A stretch of 44,820 nucleotides of DNA from Hellea sp. (GCA_020629875.1 JAHDCL010000012.1:4076-48895); one strand, 5' to 3'; counted from the first letter of the stretch, positions 17,304-26,500 are shown. A program made the numbers and translations. Notes: generated by a model not told the origin, from the sequence alone.

Positions 17304-17933
17304 ATGGGAAATATTATTCGCTGGATAATCGGTGTGCCGGTTGCGGCTTTTGTCACTATCGGACTTTTCCTATTGATGATGACGCTGATTGCGGAAGAGT
17401 TTAAGCCGCAAGATAAAGTGGCGACGGCGTCATTTGAGATTAATCCGACGGTTGAAGACATCAAAGTCATCAAGCGGGAAACAAAGGTGCAGCAGGTTAA
17501 AAAGGTGGTTACGCCTCCGCCTCCGCCGCAAATTGAACGTCAGCAAGCAGCCAAACCGCAAGAGCGTATCGCGTCTTTAGAGGGTGCTATTCCTGAGTTT
17601 GAAGCGCCGAAAATTGACAAGCAAAACTTTAAAATCGCTGTGTCTGATCGTGATGCTCAACCGCTTGTGCGTATTCCGCCTATCATGCCGCCCCGTGCGG
17701 AAAAGTCGGGACATTGCCGCGTTCGTTTTGACGTGAGCCCGGAGGGTGCGCCATTTAATGTTGTGACAACATATTGTACTCAAAAACTATTTGAGCGTGC
17801 GACGATTAAGTCAGTTCAAAAGTGGAAGTATAATCCAAAGATTGTGGATGGCCGTCAAGTCGCTCGTAAAGGTGTTGAGAACAAAGTGACCTATCGCCTA
17901 ACGGATGAACGCGGAAAAATCATTCCCGAGTAA
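17304..17933 (+). CDS. tonB: Energy transducer TonB, first copy
   Basis: This 209-residue protein has an N-terminal membrane anchor (about residues 9-30), a short proline run (PPPPPQ near residue 72) and a C-terminal TonB domain (about residues 115-205). The domain shows the usual pattern: CRVRFDVSPEGAPFNV, a second Cys in TTYCTQ, then SVQKWKYNP. The two cysteines are conserved in the second TonB of this window and may form a disulfide. The proline-rich linker is much shorter than in E. coli TonB. It spans the periplasm and pulls on TonB boxes of outer-membrane receptors using ExbB/ExbD energy. Confidence 0.93.
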   Translation: MGNIIRWIIGVPVAAFVTIGLFLLMMTLIAEEFKPQDKVATASFEINPTVEDIKVIKRETKVQQVKKVVTPPPPPQIERQQAAKPQERIASLEGAIPEFEAPKIDKQNFKIAVSDRDAQPLVRIPPIMPPRAEKSGHCRVRFDVSPEGAPFNVVTTYCTQKLFERATIKSVQKWKYNPKIVDGRQVARKGVENKVTYRLTDERGKIIPE

Positions 17934-18018
17934 TCTCTTTGGCGGTGCTTCATCGCTCCGCTAAATATCGACCCTTCGGTGAAACGCGAAGGCATAAAAA
18001 ATAAACTGGAGATAATTG

Positions 18019-19515
18019 ATGACTCTTTATAAGAAAAAGTCCTCACTGAGAAAATTGATTGGTGCAACAGCACTCGCGCTAGCGACGGTAACAGCCGTCC
18101 CAGCAGTTATGCAGCTGGATGCCGCTGTCGCTCAGGAGGCTCCTGAAGGGCGTCAATTCTCGGCTAAAGCTGGTGAAGCGGTGAACGAAGCACTTCAGTT
18201 GATAAATTCTAATCAACACAGCGCAGCTCTTTCTCAACTTTCTAACGTCTTGAATCTCCCTGAATTGAACGCCTATGAGCGCTCAACCGTTTATCAGATG
18301 CAGGGCTCTAGTTATTATGAGCTAAACCAATATGGCCCGGCGATTAGCGCTTTTGAAAATGCGATTAACGCTGGGGGCTTATTGCCCAACGAAGCGGATA
18401 GCCTTCGCGTAAATATCGCGCAGCTCATGATCGCAAATGGTCAATATGCACAAGGTGCTCAAGCTCTTGAAAACTACCTAAACCGCGGCGGTCAGCAGAA
18501 GCCGCAATATACAGAGATGTTGGTCCAGGCTTGGGTCCAGTCAGAGAACTATTCCAAAGCTCTACCTTGGGCCGAGAAGTGGTTCCGCGCCGCAAGTCCG
18601 AAAGAGCGTAAGCATTTCGACTTGATGAACTTCCTTTACAATAACTTGGGCATGCAAGGACGTCAGGCCGATATCGTTAAAGAGATGATCAATCGTTGGC
18701 CTGAAGACAAAACCCTTTGGGATGCTTGGGCATCAATGCTCGCCAATGGTGGCCGCGAACAAGAGGCTTTCGAAGTGACGAAAATGCTTTATCTCGGCGG
18801 CGCGCTAAGTTCAGAGCAGGACCTCATGAAGGTCGTCCAATATTACTCATTCTATGACATGCCATTCCAGGCCGCTCAAATTCTCGAAAAAGAAATGAAT
18901 GCAGGCCGTATCTCACGCTCATCAGAAAAGATGGTACAGCTATCTTCGCTTTTCCGTCAGGCGCGCGAGTATAAGCGGGCTATTCCAGTTCTTGAAAGCG
19001 CTGCGGCAAGTTCCGGTCAAGCTAAGCTTTACGCCGATTTGGGCGAAGCGCTTTACAATGAGGGCCAGTGTCAAAAAGCAGAGACAGCGTTTAAGAGCGC
19101 CATCAATAAAGGATATGATGCTGGTAAATCTTGGATGCTCATCGCGACTTGTCGCTATGAGGAGACACAAAAGCTAGATCGTATCGACTGTAAGATGTCG
19201 GACGCTCAAAAAGACGCGGCACCCATAACGAAAGCGCGTCAAAACGCTATCCAAGCTTTTGAGCAGGTTCCAAGTTCATCTCGTGAAGGCCGTAATGCCA
19301 AGAAGTGGATTTCCTTTATCCGCGCAGAACGTGAAGCTGTAGAAAATCGCTGTATTTTCGAGGCTAATGTTGAGAAAGAGCTGTGTTTTGCGATCATCAA
19401 AGGCGCCTATGACAATGAAGTCTTTGTCGGAAAGTTTGAGCTTGATGATCCTAAATGTGCTGCTTTCAAAGACGAGTATGACAGTAAATATCGTGTGAAG
19501 ATCGTCGAAAAATAG
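18019..19515 (+). CDS. TPR-repeat exported protein, partner of the first TonB
   Basis: The ATG at 18019 has TGGAG 7 bases upstream. The signal peptide runs to about residue 38 (AAVAQ). The 498-residue mature region is made of TPR-like helical repeats. The clearest units are TVYQMQGSSYYELNQYGPAI and KLYADLGEALYNEGQCQKAE. Cysteines cluster in the C-terminal third. Proteins of this type follow tonB in DUF3450-ExbB-ExbD-TonB clusters and presumably act as periplasmic scaffolds; the mechanism is not known. A terminator follows directly, closing the first operon. A weak hairpin (17973-17978 with 17987-17992) lies in the 85-base gap before it. Confidence 0.85.
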   Translation: MTLYKKKSSLRKLIGATALALATVTAVPAVMQLDAAVAQEAPEGRQFSAKAGEAVNEALQLINSNQHSAALSQLSNVLNLPELNAYERSTVYQMQGSSYYELNQYGPAISAFENAINAGGLLPNEADSLRVNIAQLMIANGQYAQGAQALENYLNRGGQQKPQYTEMLVQAWVQSENYSKALPWAEKWFRAASPKERKHFDLMNFLYNNLGMQGRQADIVKEMINRWPEDKTLWDAWASMLANGGREQEAFEVTKMLYLGGALSSEQDLMKVVQYYSFYDMPFQAAQILEKEMNAGRISRSSEKMVQLSSLFRQAREYKRAIPVLESAAASSGQAKLYADLGEALYNEGQCQKAETAFKSAINKGYDAGKSWMLIATCRYEETQKLDRIDCKMSDAQKDAAPITKARQNAIQAFEQVPSSSREGRNAKKWISFIRAEREAVENRCIFEANVEKELCFAIIKGAYDNEVFVGKFELDDPKCAAFKDEYDSKYRVKIVEK

Positions 19516-19539
19516 TCGATCTCCTTCAAAATTGTTTTC

Positions 19540-19567
19540 AAACCCCGGCTTTGTCCGGGGTTTTTTT
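19540..19567 (+). terminator. Rho-independent terminator ending the first Exb-TonB operon
   Basis: A perfect 9-bp stem AAACCCCGG/CCGGGGTTT (19540-19548 with 19555-19563), a 6-base loop and a T run to 19567. Confidence 0.9.
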
Positions 19568-19634
19568 ATGGGCAAAGCTCGAGGAGGACTTTCAAACAGC
19601 ATTGTCAATTCGTCATAGGTATTATGTTATACTA

Positions 19635-19663
19635 TTGCATTATTAACATGTATATGTTATAAT
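19635..19663 (+). promoter_or_regulatory. Promoter of the second tonB-TPR pair, with an inverted repeat in the spacer
   Basis: TTGCAT (19635-19640) and a perfect TATAAT (19658-19663) are 17 bases apart. An inverted repeat TAACAT-GTAT-ATGTTA (19644-19659) fills the spacer and reaches into the -10 box, the classic position for a repressor operator. The 9-mer TATGTTATA occurs twice, 30 bases apart (19623-19631 and 19653-19661). The ribosome site GGGAGGA (19682-19688) precedes the ATG at 19693. Confidence 0.6.
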
Positions 19664-19692
19664 GTATCATAACTACTAAATGGGAGGAATAT

Positions 19693-20319
19693 ATGTCAGT
19701 TAAACGATTAGCCCCGAGCGCTGTTTTGGCCATTGGTGTCACCACTTTGATTGGCCTGGGTATGACAGCGATGATAAAGTCGGAATTCACGCCGCAGGAA
19801 AAAGCCGAAAAATTAGCTTTTGAGATAAATCCTGTTCCCGAGGATATTCTACTGCCGCCAGATCGTATCGTTCCAGAACAAGTTCAGCGCGTAGAAACAC
19901 CGCCGCCGCCGCCCAGAATTGAACAGGTTGAGGCTGATGAACCAACAATTGAAATTGTAACATTGGGCGGTGGAGTGCCGGATTTCGAATTTCCTGAAAT
20001 AACGCCGGATGATTTTGTGATAACGGTGTCCGATACCGAGGTTCAGCCCATGGTCCGAATTCCGCCCATCATGCCGCCCCGCGCCGATAAATCTGGCCAC
20101 TGCCGCGTGCGCTTCAGCGTTAGCGCGGAGGGAAGTCCCTTTGATGTGCAGACAACCTATTGCACGCAATCTCTTTTTGAGCGTGCCACGATTAGATCCG
20201 TGCAGAAATGGAAATTTAATCCCAAAATCGTCAATGGTCGTGCTGTGGCGATGACCGGAGTTGTGAATAAAGTGACTTACCGCCTCACAGATGAGCGCGG
20301 CCAGCTTATCCCCGAATAG
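19693..20319 (+). CDS. tonB: Energy transducer TonB, second copy
   Basis: This 208-residue paralogue of the tonB at 17304 keeps the anchor helix (about residues 7-27), the short proline run (PPPPPR) and the C-terminal domain with both cysteines. By my hand alignment the last 86 residues differ at 16 positions, while the N-terminal half is much more diverged. No extra exbB or exbD accompanies it, so it probably shares the upstream ExbB/ExbD motor and competes with or replaces the first TonB under other conditions (inference). It has its own promoter with an operator-like inverted repeat. Confidence 0.93.
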   Translation: MSVKRLAPSAVLAIGVTTLIGLGMTAMIKSEFTPQEKAEKLAFEINPVPEDILLPPDRIVPEQVQRVETPPPPPRIEQVEADEPTIEIVTLGGGVPDFEFPEITPDDFVITVSDTEVQPMVRIPPIMPPRADKSGHCRVRFSVSAEGSPFDVQTTYCTQSLFERATIRSVQKWKFNPKIVNGRAVAMTGVVNKVTYRLTDERGQLIPE

Positions 20320-20328
20320 GAGAGCCTC

Positions 20329-21801
20329 ATGCTTAAGTCCAAAACTCTTACCGGTGCGGCTGTCCCGGTGCTAATCGCGCTCGCCAGTATAGCAGGAACC
20401 GTATCACAGGTGCAGGCGCAGGAGATGGCGCAGGAAAACCGCCAATTCTCTGCTAGAGCTGGCGCCATTGTTCTGGCGGCTCGAAACCTTGTTCTAGCTG
20501 ATGAGCATGAAGCGGCTCTTGGCAAGCTTACCGAAGCCTTATCCCTCGCAGATATTTCGAGCTTTGAGCGAGCGATGATTTATCAGATGCAAGGGACCAG
20601 CTATTATCAGTTAACCCAATTTCCAGCCGCTATCACGGCATTTGAACAAGCTGTGGCATCAGGTGGTTTAAACGCAGGCGAATTAGCGGATATTCGTGTA
20701 AAAATCGCGCAGCTAATGATCGCCGCTGGACGCCACGCCGAAGGGGCGGAGGCACTTGAGAGCTACCTTAGGGCTGGCGGTCAAGAAAAATCAGAATATG
20801 CGGAGCTACTAACACAAGCTTGGACACAAGCTGAAAACTACCCTCGCGCATTACCTTGGGCCAGGAAATGGTTTGCGGCAGCTACGCCCAAAGAGCGCCG
20901 GCATTTTGATCTCATGAACTTTCTTTATAATCACCTCGGGGAATCTGCGCAGCAGGCGGATATCGTGAGGCAAATGATAAGTCGCTGGCCGGATGACGTT
21001 GAATTGTGGGAGGCTTGGGCCTCACTCTTTGCGGCCGCAGGAAAAGAAGAAGATGCTTTTGCAGTAACCAAGCTGATGTATCTGGGCGGCGCTCTGAAGA
21101 CAGAAGCCGAAATTTTAAAAGTCGTACAATATTACTCCTATTATGAAATGCCATATCAGGCGGCCCAAATCTTAGAAAAAGAACTTAATGCTGGACGCGT
21201 GACCCGCCAGACTGAGCGGCTCGTACAGCTCGCCACACTGTTCCGCCAAGCGCGTGAATATGGCCGCGCAATTCCCGTATTGGAGGCCGCGACCCAAAGC
21301 GGGGGTAGCGCTGAGGTTTATGCCCAACTTGGCGAGGCCCTGTATAATGAAGGGGAGTGCGCACGCGCGGAGGCGGCGTTTAAACGAGCTATCGACCAGG
21401 GTTATGCAGCGGGCAAAGCTTGGACCCTCATCGCGACGTGCCGATATGAAGATGTCCAGCGCCAGCAAAAGCTCAGCTGCCAAATGAGCCAGGCAGAAAA
21501 GGCCGCCGCCCCAAAAACCAAGGCGAGGCAATCGACAATAGTGGCCTTTGAAAATGTGCCATCTGGCTCAAAAGAAGCAGTCAGCGCCAAGAAATGGATT
21601 TCCTTTGTGAAGGCTGAGAGGCTGACCTTCGATAAGAGGTGCGAGTTTGAGGAACGCGTTCGGCGCGAAGAATGTTTCAAAGACATAAGACGCGCCTATG
21701 AGGGGCAATTTGTGGACGGAAAATTTACGCTGGGGAATTCAGAGTGCGAGATTTACAAGGAGGCATATGACGAAGAATTTCGCAGGGGCAAAACGGGGTA
21801 G
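20329..21801 (+). CDS. TPR-repeat exported protein, partner of the second TonB
   Basis: This 490-residue paralogue of the TPR protein at 18019 is recognisable along its whole length (PKERRHFDLMNFLYNHLGE, EVYAQLGEALYNEGECARAE). The signal peptide ends near VQAQ (about residue 27). TPR-like repeats fill the mature part, and cysteines are conserved in the C-terminal third. It starts 9 bases after the second tonB, so the tonB-TPR pair was duplicated as a unit. Its GC content looks higher than that of the first copy. An inverted repeat (21802-21808 with 21814-21820) lies right after the stop but lacks an adjacent T run. Confidence 0.85.
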   Translation: MLKSKTLTGAAVPVLIALASIAGTVSQVQAQEMAQENRQFSARAGAIVLAARNLVLADEHEAALGKLTEALSLADISSFERAMIYQMQGTSYYQLTQFPAAITAFEQAVASGGLNAGELADIRVKIAQLMIAAGRHAEGAEALESYLRAGGQEKSEYAELLTQAWTQAENYPRALPWARKWFAAATPKERRHFDLMNFLYNHLGESAQQADIVRQMISRWPDDVELWEAWASLFAAAGKEEDAFAVTKLMYLGGALKTEAEILKVVQYYSYYEMPYQAAQILEKELNAGRVTRQTERLVQLATLFRQAREYGRAIPVLEAATQSGGSAEVYAQLGEALYNEGECARAEAAFKRAIDQGYAAGKAWTLIATCRYEDVQRQQKLSCQMSQAEKAAAPKTKARQSTIVAFENVPSGSKEAVSAKKWISFVKAERLTFDKRCEFEERVRREECFKDIRRAYEGQFVDGKFTLGNSECEIYKEAYDEEFRRGKTG

Positions 21802-21896
21802 AGTAACTGTAAAAGTTACTTGCCCTAGTGGAAGAGAATTTTTTTTGGGATGGCTAGCGGCCGCTTTTTTGGCGATTTTAAGACACTCAACACTAA

Positions 21897-22799
21897 TTAC
21901 CTTTCCCAATATGGCGTACCTTTATATCTTTCGATGAGAAAGTTCACGAATGCCTGTACCCGGACGGATAAGTGACGTGTCGGCGGATAGACAGCATAAG
22001 CACTTAGTTCTGGCCACTGGTAGCTAGGTAAAATTTCGACAAGAGAACCGTCACGCAGATTTTCATATATTATAAAGCGGGGTTCAATGAGTATGCCCTC
22101 ACCAGCGATGGCCGCATCCCGTAAAAACTCACCATTGGTAGCTTGCAGGCGGGGCGTCATTTCAATTTCTCCCTCTACGCCATCAGGGGTTTTGTAGGGC
22201 CATGTGGCTTTTGGCCGATATCCATATCGAAGCTCTTTATGCGCTTTTAATTCGTCTGGCGTTTGTGGTTCGCCATGTTCTTTTAGGTAGTCAGGGCTCG
22301 CCGCCGCCACAACAGACATAGCTGCGATCTTTCGAGCGATGAGGCTCGAATCCGGTAAGTCGCCAATGCGAATAGCCAAATCCATACCATCAGCGACAAG
22401 GTCGACTTTGCGATCACTGAAATCGATATCGAAATCCACCAACGGGTGCTTGCGCATGAAATCTATTATGGCAGGCCCGAGATGGGCAACACCAAAAGAT
22501 AAGGGCGCAGCAATACGGATACTTCCAGCAAGAGCAGCTTGGGCATCACTGGCTGCAGACTCGCTCTCTTCCCAATCCGCCAATAATACAACGAAACGCT
22601 TGTAAAGCGTTTCACCTGTGTCTGAAAGTGTGAGCTTGCGGGTCGTGCGCGTCATAAGTTGAACACCCAGACGTGTCTCTAACTCCTTTAGCCTGCGACT
22701 GACGGCTGACTTGGCTATTTTCAATTGCTCGGCGGCCTTTGTAAGAGATCCTGCTTCAACAACGCGGATGAATGTCTCTATCTCTTCATATTTGCTCAT
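21897..22799 (-). CDS. LysR-family transcriptional regulator
   Basis: The 300-residue protein begins MSKYEEIETFIRVVEAGS, followed by a winged helix-turn-helix (AAEQLKIAKSAVSRRLKELE, residues 17-36). A LysR substrate-binding domain covers about residues 90-290, with the usual IRIAAPLSFGVAHLGP start. It is of the CrgA/DmlR-like group. It is divergent from an azoreductase gene 97 bases away, the normal layout for a LysR regulator and its target. A perfect inverted repeat begins one base before its start codon, so it probably represses itself. No clear ribosome site is visible, because the palindrome fills that position. The inducer is unknown; a quinone or electrophile would fit the target genes (inference). 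Confidence 0.92.
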   Translation of the reverse strand: MSKYEEIETFIRVVEAGSLTKAAEQLKIAKSAVSRRLKELETRLGVQLMTRTTRKLTLSDTGETLYKRFVVLLADWEESESAASDAQAALAGSIRIAAPLSFGVAHLGPAIIDFMRKHPLVDFDIDFSDRKVDLVADGMDLAIRIGDLPDSSLIARKIAAMSVVAAASPDYLKEHGEPQTPDELKAHKELRYGYRPKATWPYKTPDGVEGEIEMTPRLQATNGEFLRDAAIAGEGILIEPRFIIYENLRDGSLVEILPSYQWPELSAYAVYPPTRHLSVRVQAFVNFLIERYKGTPYWER

Positions 22800-22800
22800 T

Positions 22801-22819
22801 TGTTCTGTATATCAGAACA
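22801..22819. promoter_or_regulatory. Likely LysR-regulator operator between lysR-type gene and azoR
   Basis: TGTTCTG-TATAT-CAGAACA is a perfect 7-bp inverted repeat with a 5-base centre, containing the T-N11-A pattern of LysR-family sites. It abuts the regulator's start codon and lies 78 bases from the azoreductase start. Confidence 0.65.
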
Positions 22820-22896
22820 GTGTTTTCAAAAAAAGCCCACTAATTCTCTAAAGTGAAATCATCTATCCCTTGCTCATCGAATAACAGGAGAGAAAT

Positions 22897-23493
22897 ATGA
22901 CCTCGATTAATCGCATACTTCGCATTGATGCTAGCGCCCGTAATATAGGTTCTATAACCCGTAGCCTAGCCGATGAAACCATTGACCGGCTTGCTGAAAT
23001 TGGCGCGGTTAAGCTTACGACCCGTGATGTTTCGACTGGCTTGCCTTTTGTCGATGAGGATTGGATTTCAGCGAACTTTACACCAGAGGATGATCGCACA
23101 GACGCACATAAAGCGAAGCTCGCTTTATCGGATAGTCTTGTAGATGAACTAATAAATACAGACACACTTGTCATTTCTTCGCCGATTTATAATTTTGGTA
23201 TTCCGGCCACACTCAAAGCCTGGATTGATATGATTTGCCGCGTTGGCATGACTTTCCGCTACACCGAAAATGGCCCTATAGGTTTGCTTGAAGGCAAGCG
23301 CGCCATCATCCTTATTGCGTCAGGCGGAACAGCGGTTGGTAGTCCCATCGACTTTGCCACCCCCTATCTCAAACAAGTAATGGCTTTTATAGGTATCACA
23401 GATGTGACCTTCGTTGCAGCCGACGCTTTGGGCCGCAATGCCGAAGAAAAGCGTGCCGAGGCTTCCTCTAAAATCCAAGCCTTAGGAGCGTAA
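22897..23493 (+). CDS. azoR: FMN-dependent NADH-azoreductase (flavodoxin-fold quinone reductase)
   Basis: The 198-residue protein has the flavodoxin-like fold of AzoR: RIDASARNIGSITRSL at the N-terminus (FMN phosphate loop), SSPIYNFGIPATLKAWID (FMN-binding segment) and ASGGTAVGSPIDF. The start has AGGAG 6 bases upstream. AzoR enzymes reduce quinones and azo compounds by two electrons using NAD(P)H and protect against thiol-reactive electrophiles in the cytoplasm. The gene is divergent from a LysR regulator and 11 bases upstream of a pirin gene, so the three form a small stress-response unit (inference). Confidence 0.93.
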   Translation: MTSINRILRIDASARNIGSITRSLADETIDRLAEIGAVKLTTRDVSTGLPFVDEDWISANFTPEDDRTDAHKAKLALSDSLVDELINTDTLVISSPIYNFGIPATLKAWIDMICRVGMTFRYTENGPIGLLEGKRAIILIASGGTAVGSPIDFATPYLKQVMAFIGITDVTFVAADALGRNAEEKRAEASSKIQALGA

Positions 23494-23504
23494 AAGGAAA
23501 AATC

Positions 23505-24206
23505 ATGACAACGCATTACGATTCACTTGCGCGCGGTCAATTCCGCAATCGGTGGCTCAAGAGCCTTCACACCTTTTCATTTGGAGAGTTTCACGATCCA
23601 AAACGTATGGGTTATAGAAGCCTGCGGGTCATCAATGAGGATAAGGTCGCCCCCGCGGGAGGGTTTGCTCCGCATGGTCATAAAGATATGGAAATTATCA
23701 CCTATGTTTTAGAGGGACAGCTCGGACATAAAGACAGCCTAGGAAATGGATCTGTCATTCGGCCCGGTGAAATTCAACGCATGTCAGCGGGCACAGGAAT
23801 TCGCCATTCGGAAATGAACGCCTCTGACGCGGCTCCCGTCCACTTTCTCCAAATCTGGATTGAACCTGATAAATCCGGGCATACGCCCTCCTATGAACAA
23901 GTTGAGCTTCTCCCTGATACTGGGAAAAACGGTTTCACGCCAATTGCCACACCGAGTGGAGGTCCAGGCGCTATTAGCATCAATCAAGATGCCAGCATAT
24001 GGGTCAGTAAACCTAAGGCTGGAGACATCGTGGAGGTAATGCTGCGTTCCGACCGTTATGGGTTCCTACATATCGTGAACGGCAGCGTTGAAATTGACGA
24101 CAAAACCTACCGCTCAGGAGATGGTCTTGCCTTTGGGGGAACAGATGTCCCTTTTACTATCACCGCTCAGAGAGCCTCGGAAATTTTACTCTTCAATCTT
24201 GCCTAA
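23505..24206 (+). CDS. Pirin-family bicupin protein
   Basis: The 233-residue protein matches the YhhW-type pirins. The metal ligands of the N-terminal cupin are in place: His57 and His59 (FAPHGHKDMEI), His101 and Glu103 (GIRHSEMN). The C-terminal cupin lacks them, as usual. YhhW has quercetin 2,3-dioxygenase activity in vitro; the physiological role of bacterial pirins is poorly known. AAGGAA precedes the start, which follows azoR by 11 bases, so the two are co-transcribed. Azoreductase-pirin pairs under a LysR regulator suggest a response to quinones or flavonoid-like aromatics (inference). Confidence 0.92.
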   Translation: MTTHYDSLARGQFRNRWLKSLHTFSFGEFHDPKRMGYRSLRVINEDKVAPAGGFAPHGHKDMEIITYVLEGQLGHKDSLGNGSVIRPGEIQRMSAGTGIRHSEMNASDAAPVHFLQIWIEPDKSGHTPSYEQVELLPDTGKNGFTPIATPSGGPGAISINQDASIWVSKPKAGDIVEVMLRSDRYGFLHIVNGSVEIDDKTYRSGDGLAFGGTDVPFTITAQRASEILLFNLA

Positions 24207-24268
24207 TTAAAGCACATTCTCCCGGATAAGGTTAGGTTGCCTCGCTTTTGGGCGGTTCATGATTGATG

Positions 24269-26380
24269 TTAGTCCTGCGTAATGGCCACAGCGAAGGCAT
24301 ATTCTAGCGCGGTTTCTTTTAAGCTGTCATAGCGGCCACTTTCACCTTGGTGGCCTGCATCCATATTTATCTTTAGCAGGATGGGCGCATCGCCTGTCTG
24401 ATGGTCGCGGAGCTTGGCGGCCCATTTGGCGGGTTCCCAATAGGTCACGCGGGGGTCGGTGAGCCCGCCCGTTATCAGGAGCGGCGGGTAGTCACGCTTT
24501 TCAATATTATCATAAGGCGAATAGGCTTGGATATTCTTATAGGCCTGCGCGTCGGTTAGTGGATTTCCCCATTCCGGCCATTCGGGCGGGGTGAGGGGAA
24601 GGGTATCATCGCTCATCGTATTGAGCACATCCACGAAAGGCACAGCCGCGATGACGCCGCCAAAGAGCTCTGGGTCTTGGTTTAGGGCTGCACCAACAAG
24701 AAGCCCGCCGGCAGAGCCGCCATGGGCGATAACCTTACCGCGGGCAGTATATCCGGCATCCACGAGGGCACGGCCTGCATCGACAAAGTCATTAAAGGTA
24801 TTTTCTTTTTTCTCTAATTTTCCATCTAAATACCATTGATAGCCTTTGGACATGCCGCCGCGAATATGTGCAATGGCATACACAAAGCCGCGATCGACCA
24901 AAGAGAGAATAGAGGTGCGAAACCCAGCGGGAATGGTGATGCCGTAAGAGCCGTAGCCATAGAGGAGAAGCGGCGCGGAGCCGTCCTTGGTTAGTCCTGA
25001 TTTATAGAGCAAGGTCACGGGAACTTGCTCACCATCACGGGCCGTAATTTGGATGCGTTCGCATTTATAATCACTTGGCTCATGCCCACTGGGGACTTCT
25101 TGGGTCTGGCGTAAAACCCGCTCTCGCGTCTCCATATTATAGTCAAAGACTTGGCGCGGCGTTGTAGGGGATGAATAGGCAAAACGTAGCCAAGGCGTGT
25201 CATATTCATATCCGCCCATCAAGCCGAGGCCGTAAGCCCCTTCGTCAAAGGCTATGTCATGTTCGCTGCCATCACGCATATCGCGAATGATGATGCGGGG
25301 CAGGGCGTTTTCTCTGACCAGACGGACAAGGAATTGGGAATAGGTTTCAATGCCAATAATCAGCGTGCCTGAGTGGTGGGGAATATAGTCTTCCCAATCC
25401 TCAAATGCGGTCTCCTCCATCGGGGCGCGCATAATCGCGAAATCCGTTGCGCCGTGGGCATTGGTCAAAATGTAGAAATAGCCCCCTTGATCATGCAGGC
25501 TATATTCGATCCCGGCTTGGCGCTTTGACACGCATTTGGGCACGGTTTCAGGCGCATCCGAAGGAATAAGCCAGATTTCCGTTGTTGTATGGTTATGGGC
25601 ACTAATTTCGATGAAGTTACCGCTATCTGTTTCGCCGACAGAGACGAAAAACCCTGGATCGGATTCTTTATAAATTAAGCGGGGCTCATCCTTTGGGTCA
25701 TGGATGTTCTTGGCAAAGACTGCATAGGGGCGCTGGTTTTCATCCCGCTCGACCCAGAACATTGTGGCATTATCCATCGCCCATTGCAGGCCGCCGGCAC
25801 TTTTTGTGATACCGGTTGAAACTGGCTCGCCGGTCATGGCTTTGACAAAAATTTCGTAATTTTCCGCGCCAGAGGCATCTACCCCATAGGCGAGCCATTT
25901 TTGGTCGTCACTATGGGCGACCGCGCCGAGGTCAAAATAAGACGGGTGATCTTTGGAGAGCGCTTCGGCATCTAAGATTGTCTGCGGTATGCCCTTTGGT
26001 TCTTTGGTGGCTGTATCAATCGCAACGCGTTCATATAGTCCATGCTGATCACCCTTGCGGTAGCGGTGATTATAAGAAAATTCCCCATCAGGAGAGGGCA
26101 CAGTTGCGGCGTCCGATTGGATCCGCCCTTTCATCTCTTCAAAGATGGCGTCCTTTAACGGCGTTAGGTCTGCCATAACCTCGGCGCTATAGCTGTTTTC
26201 AAGTTCAAGATGGGCACGAATGTTGGAATCGAGCTTTGAGGTATCTGCCATCATCGCCTGCCAATTATCATCCTTCATCCAGCCATAGTCATCGCTGCGG
26301 GTGATACCTAGTTGCGTGGTCTCTTTTGGTTTTTTTGGGGCTGCAGGCGCGGGGATATTGGTTTTAAGTTGTGCGGTCAT
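24269..26380 (-). CDS. ptrB: Oligopeptidase B (S9A serine peptidase)
   Basis: This 703-residue protein has the layout of oligopeptidase B: an N-terminal cap, a seven-bladed propeller, and an alpha/beta-hydrolase domain over the last 250 residues. The catalytic triad is Ser556 (HGGSAGGLL), Asp642 (GGLTDPRVTYWEP) and His677 (DAGHQGESG). The N-terminal part shows the family's DDYGWMKDDNW and LELENSYSAEVM segments. It lacks a signal peptide and should be cytosolic, cleaving short peptides after Arg or Lys. The start is the only ATG near the family's N-terminus; the gene is divergent from the DUF2336 gene. It is about 17 residues longer than the E. coli enzyme because of a Pro/Ala/Lys-rich leader. 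Confidence 0.93.
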   Translation of the reverse strand: MTAQLKTNIPAPAAPKKPKETTQLGITRSDDYGWMKDDNWQAMMADTSKLDSNIRAHLELENSYSAEVMADLTPLKDAIFEEMKGRIQSDAATVPSPDGEFSYNHRYRKGDQHGLYERVAIDTATKEPKGIPQTILDAEALSKDHPSYFDLGAVAHSDDQKWLAYGVDASGAENYEIFVKAMTGEPVSTGITKSAGGLQWAMDNATMFWVERDENQRPYAVFAKNIHDPKDEPRLIYKESDPGFFVSVGETDSGNFIEISAHNHTTTEIWLIPSDAPETVPKCVSKRQAGIEYSLHDQGGYFYILTNAHGATDFAIMRAPMEETAFEDWEDYIPHHSGTLIIGIETYSQFLVRLVRENALPRIIIRDMRDGSEHDIAFDEGAYGLGLMGGYEYDTPWLRFAYSSPTTPRQVFDYNMETRERVLRQTQEVPSGHEPSDYKCERIQITARDGEQVPVTLLYKSGLTKDGSAPLLLYGYGSYGITIPAGFRTSILSLVDRGFVYAIAHIRGGMSKGYQWYLDGKLEKKENTFNDFVDAGRALVDAGYTARGKVIAHGGSAGGLLVGAALNQDPELFGGVIAAVPFVDVLNTMSDDTLPLTPPEWPEWGNPLTDAQAYKNIQAYSPYDNIEKRDYPPLLITGGLTDPRVTYWEPAKWAAKLRDHQTGDAPILLKINMDAGHQGESGRYDSLKETALEYAFAVAITQD

Positions 26381-26500
26381 AGCGGCGTTCTAGGCAGGGT
26401 GAACCCCGGCTGCAAGCATAGTTTGCATCGCGTAATTATAGTCACGCTTAGTTAACGCTCTTTGTTTAGAATTTACCCAACATTGTAGGAATTTTTCGTT

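Noticed and set aside
17973-17992. Hairpin CCTTCG/CGAAGG between tonB and the TPR gene considered as a terminator
   Set aside because: It is followed by an A-rich, not T-rich, tract on the transcribed strand and lies inside an evident operon.
21802-21825. Inverted repeat AGTAACT/AGTTACT after the second TPR gene considered as a terminator
   Set aside because: The stem is AT-rich and no T run follows it directly; the nearest T run is about 18 bases on. Kept only as a note in the TPR entry.
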